DNA of 64,000 nt, from positions 1-64,000 of the forward strand of contig NZ_JANRHG010000014.1 in assembly GCF_024733845.1 (NCBI RefSeq), read 5' to 3'. The position numbers and the translations under genes were made by a program. The notes under the pieces are model-generated. The model was not told the DNA's origin. It searched no databases and saw nothing but the letters and a program-made list of their open reading frames with translations. Position 1 is the stretch's first letter. The number at the start of each line of letters is the position of its first letter. Shown here piece after piece: positions 63,107-64,000 of the stretch. This DNA comes from Neomoorella sulfitireducens. Lineage in GTDB: Bacteria; Bacillota; DSM-521; Neomoorellales; Neomoorellaceae.

Positions 63107-64000
63107 CTAAATTACGCCGGCTAACCGCAGGGTTTTACAAAGAAGATACATTTTCTGGGACAAGTTGCCTGCAGCCCGGAGAACCGCCTCCCTGGTGGAT
63201 AAATAAACGGGGCCGCCTGCTTTGGCATCAGATAGGTACAGGGCTGGCAGGCCCTGGACGACCAGCAGGTGAAAGGTGGGGTCAGGGAGTTTTTGGGCCT
63301 TTTCCAGGGATGCTTCCAGGAAAAACTGTAACCGCTGACCGGCTTCTTTTTCGTCGCGGTAGAAGGTGCAAAAATTAAGGTCACCCCCTTGCCGGTCCTC
63401 CTGCTGGTCGATAAAGTAATCAAGCAGGATATGCAGGCCGCCAATCCAGGGTAAGTAGGCGTCTTTTAGCCCGGCAATCTCCGTTGCCGTTACATCTTCC
63501 CTGGCCGCAGCGGCCATAAGGGCAAAAATACCCAGGGTCGAGCCTGTAGCGGCCGCCAGTTCCCACCAGTAGATAGGTGCCAGTATTTGGCCCAGCAAAG
63601 GTTGCAGCCAGGACTGCAGCCTCTCCTGCCGCCTGGCTGTGTCAACATGTTTGGTCGCCTGGAGGCGGCAGTACAGACCTGCCAGGTACATGATTTCCTC
63701 CTGTGCTATTTTATATCCCGGCAGTGCCTTGAGGGCCTGCTGGCAGGCGCGGACCAGGGCCTGGAGATAACCGCCATCGCAGCAGCAGGGATAGCCGGCA
63801 TAATAGTCATGGAGGGCCATCCCGGGAGACAGGGCGTCGGTAAAGGCGAGGTGCAGCTGGCAAAAGGCCTTCTCTTCAAGAACACCGGCCCTGTCACAAA
63901 GGTTATCAAGGTAGTCGCTAATTGTCTGCAAGGCTACAATAGCCTGCAGGAGCTGCTCCCCATAGCGGTCCCAGGGCGTAAAAGCGGCATAGACACTACC
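63107..64000 (-). CDS. YtpB/DUF2600 terpene-cyclase-like protein, partial
   Basis: DUF2600 family protein, truncated by the window edge (about 297 residues present). The in-frame sequence runs to base 64000 (SVYAAFTPWDRYGEQLLQAI, then LQTISDYLDNLCDR), so the TTG at 63931 is not the true start. Family member YtpB of Bacillus is tetraprenyl-beta-curcumene synthase, which cyclises a C35 prenyl diphosphate using DYLDN-type acidic residues and others near YFIDQQED. A polyprenyl synthase lies tail-to-tail with it. A sesquarterpene pathway is inferred. Confidence 0.8.
   Translation of the reverse strand, partial: GSVYAAFTPWDRYGEQLLQAIVALQTISDYLDNLCDRAGVLEEKAFCQLHLAFTDALSPGMALHDYYAGYPCCCDGGYLQALVRACQQALKALPGYKIAQEEIMYLAGLYCRLQATKHVDTARRQERLQSWLQPLLGQILAPIYWWELAAATGSTLGIFALMAAAAREDVTATEIAGLKDAYLPWIGGLHILLDYFIDQQEDRQGGDLNFCTFYRDEKEAGQRLQFFLEASLEKAQKLPDPTFHLLVVQGLPALYLSDAKAGGPVYLSTREAVLRAAGNLSQKMYLLCKTLRLAGVI

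Overview
The window looks like chromosome of a spore-forming, thermophilic, acetogen-type Firmicute. Gene content and order (secA-prfB, long hpf, comFA/comFC, csaB, sleB-ypeB, ctsR-mcsA-mcsB-clpC, many TTG/GTG starts, GC-rich coding) best fit Moorella or a close relative. That assignment is by recognition, not by a database search. I see no rRNA, tRNA, CRISPR array or transposase gene.

Region 1 (1-10.9 kb) is a defence island. A MNT-HEPN toxin-antitoxin-like pair faces a minus-strand operon brxP-brxC-pglZ-brxL plus a small winged-helix gene. This is the gene set of type 4 BREX, which has a PAPS-reductase-like BrxP in place of the PglX methylase. The brxP/brxC junction looks like a deletion scar: BrxP stops inside what looks like a DUF4007-type tail, and BrxC begins, out of frame and without a usable start codon, after the point where its Walker A should be. 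The copy is therefore probably damaged.

Region 2 (11-29.6 kb) is mostly housekeeping: a split transketolase, YitT-type membrane protein, ferredoxin, a radical SAM/SPASM enzyme with an HTH regulator, prfB with its programmed frameshift, secA, hpf, a cold-shock protein, comFC/comFA, a membrane diguanylate cyclase, a phosphoglucomutase/phosphomannomutase and a DUF421 protein with a 31-residue membrane partner.

Region 3 (29.7-36 kb) is a cell-envelope cluster: tagO-like transferase, fabZ, murJ, csaB and a DUF5693 membrane protein.

Region 4 (36-47 kb) is one long sugar operon: ROK regulator, ABC importer (binding protein, two permeases, ATPase), PIG-L deacetylase, PfkB kinase, NagB deaminase and a cupin. 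The set suggests import of an N-acetylated amino sugar, deacetylation, phosphorylation and deamination to fructose-6-phosphate. Two UroD-superfamily proteins, one with an intact methyltransferase zinc motif and one without, are the unexplained part.

Region 5 (47-57 kb) holds an FmdB-type zinc ribbon, three unknown small proteins, germination genes sleB-ypeB, a trypsin-like protease whose ribosome site may be hidden in a hairpin, cysteine desulfurase plus thiI (tRNA thiolation), a cobalamin-type radical SAM protein and a BON protein.

Region 6 (57-64 kb) is the ctsR-mcsA-mcsB-clpC heat-shock operon with two CtsR boxes around its promoter, then a polyprenyl diphosphate synthase facing a YtpB/DUF2600 terpene-cyclase-like gene that runs off the window edge.
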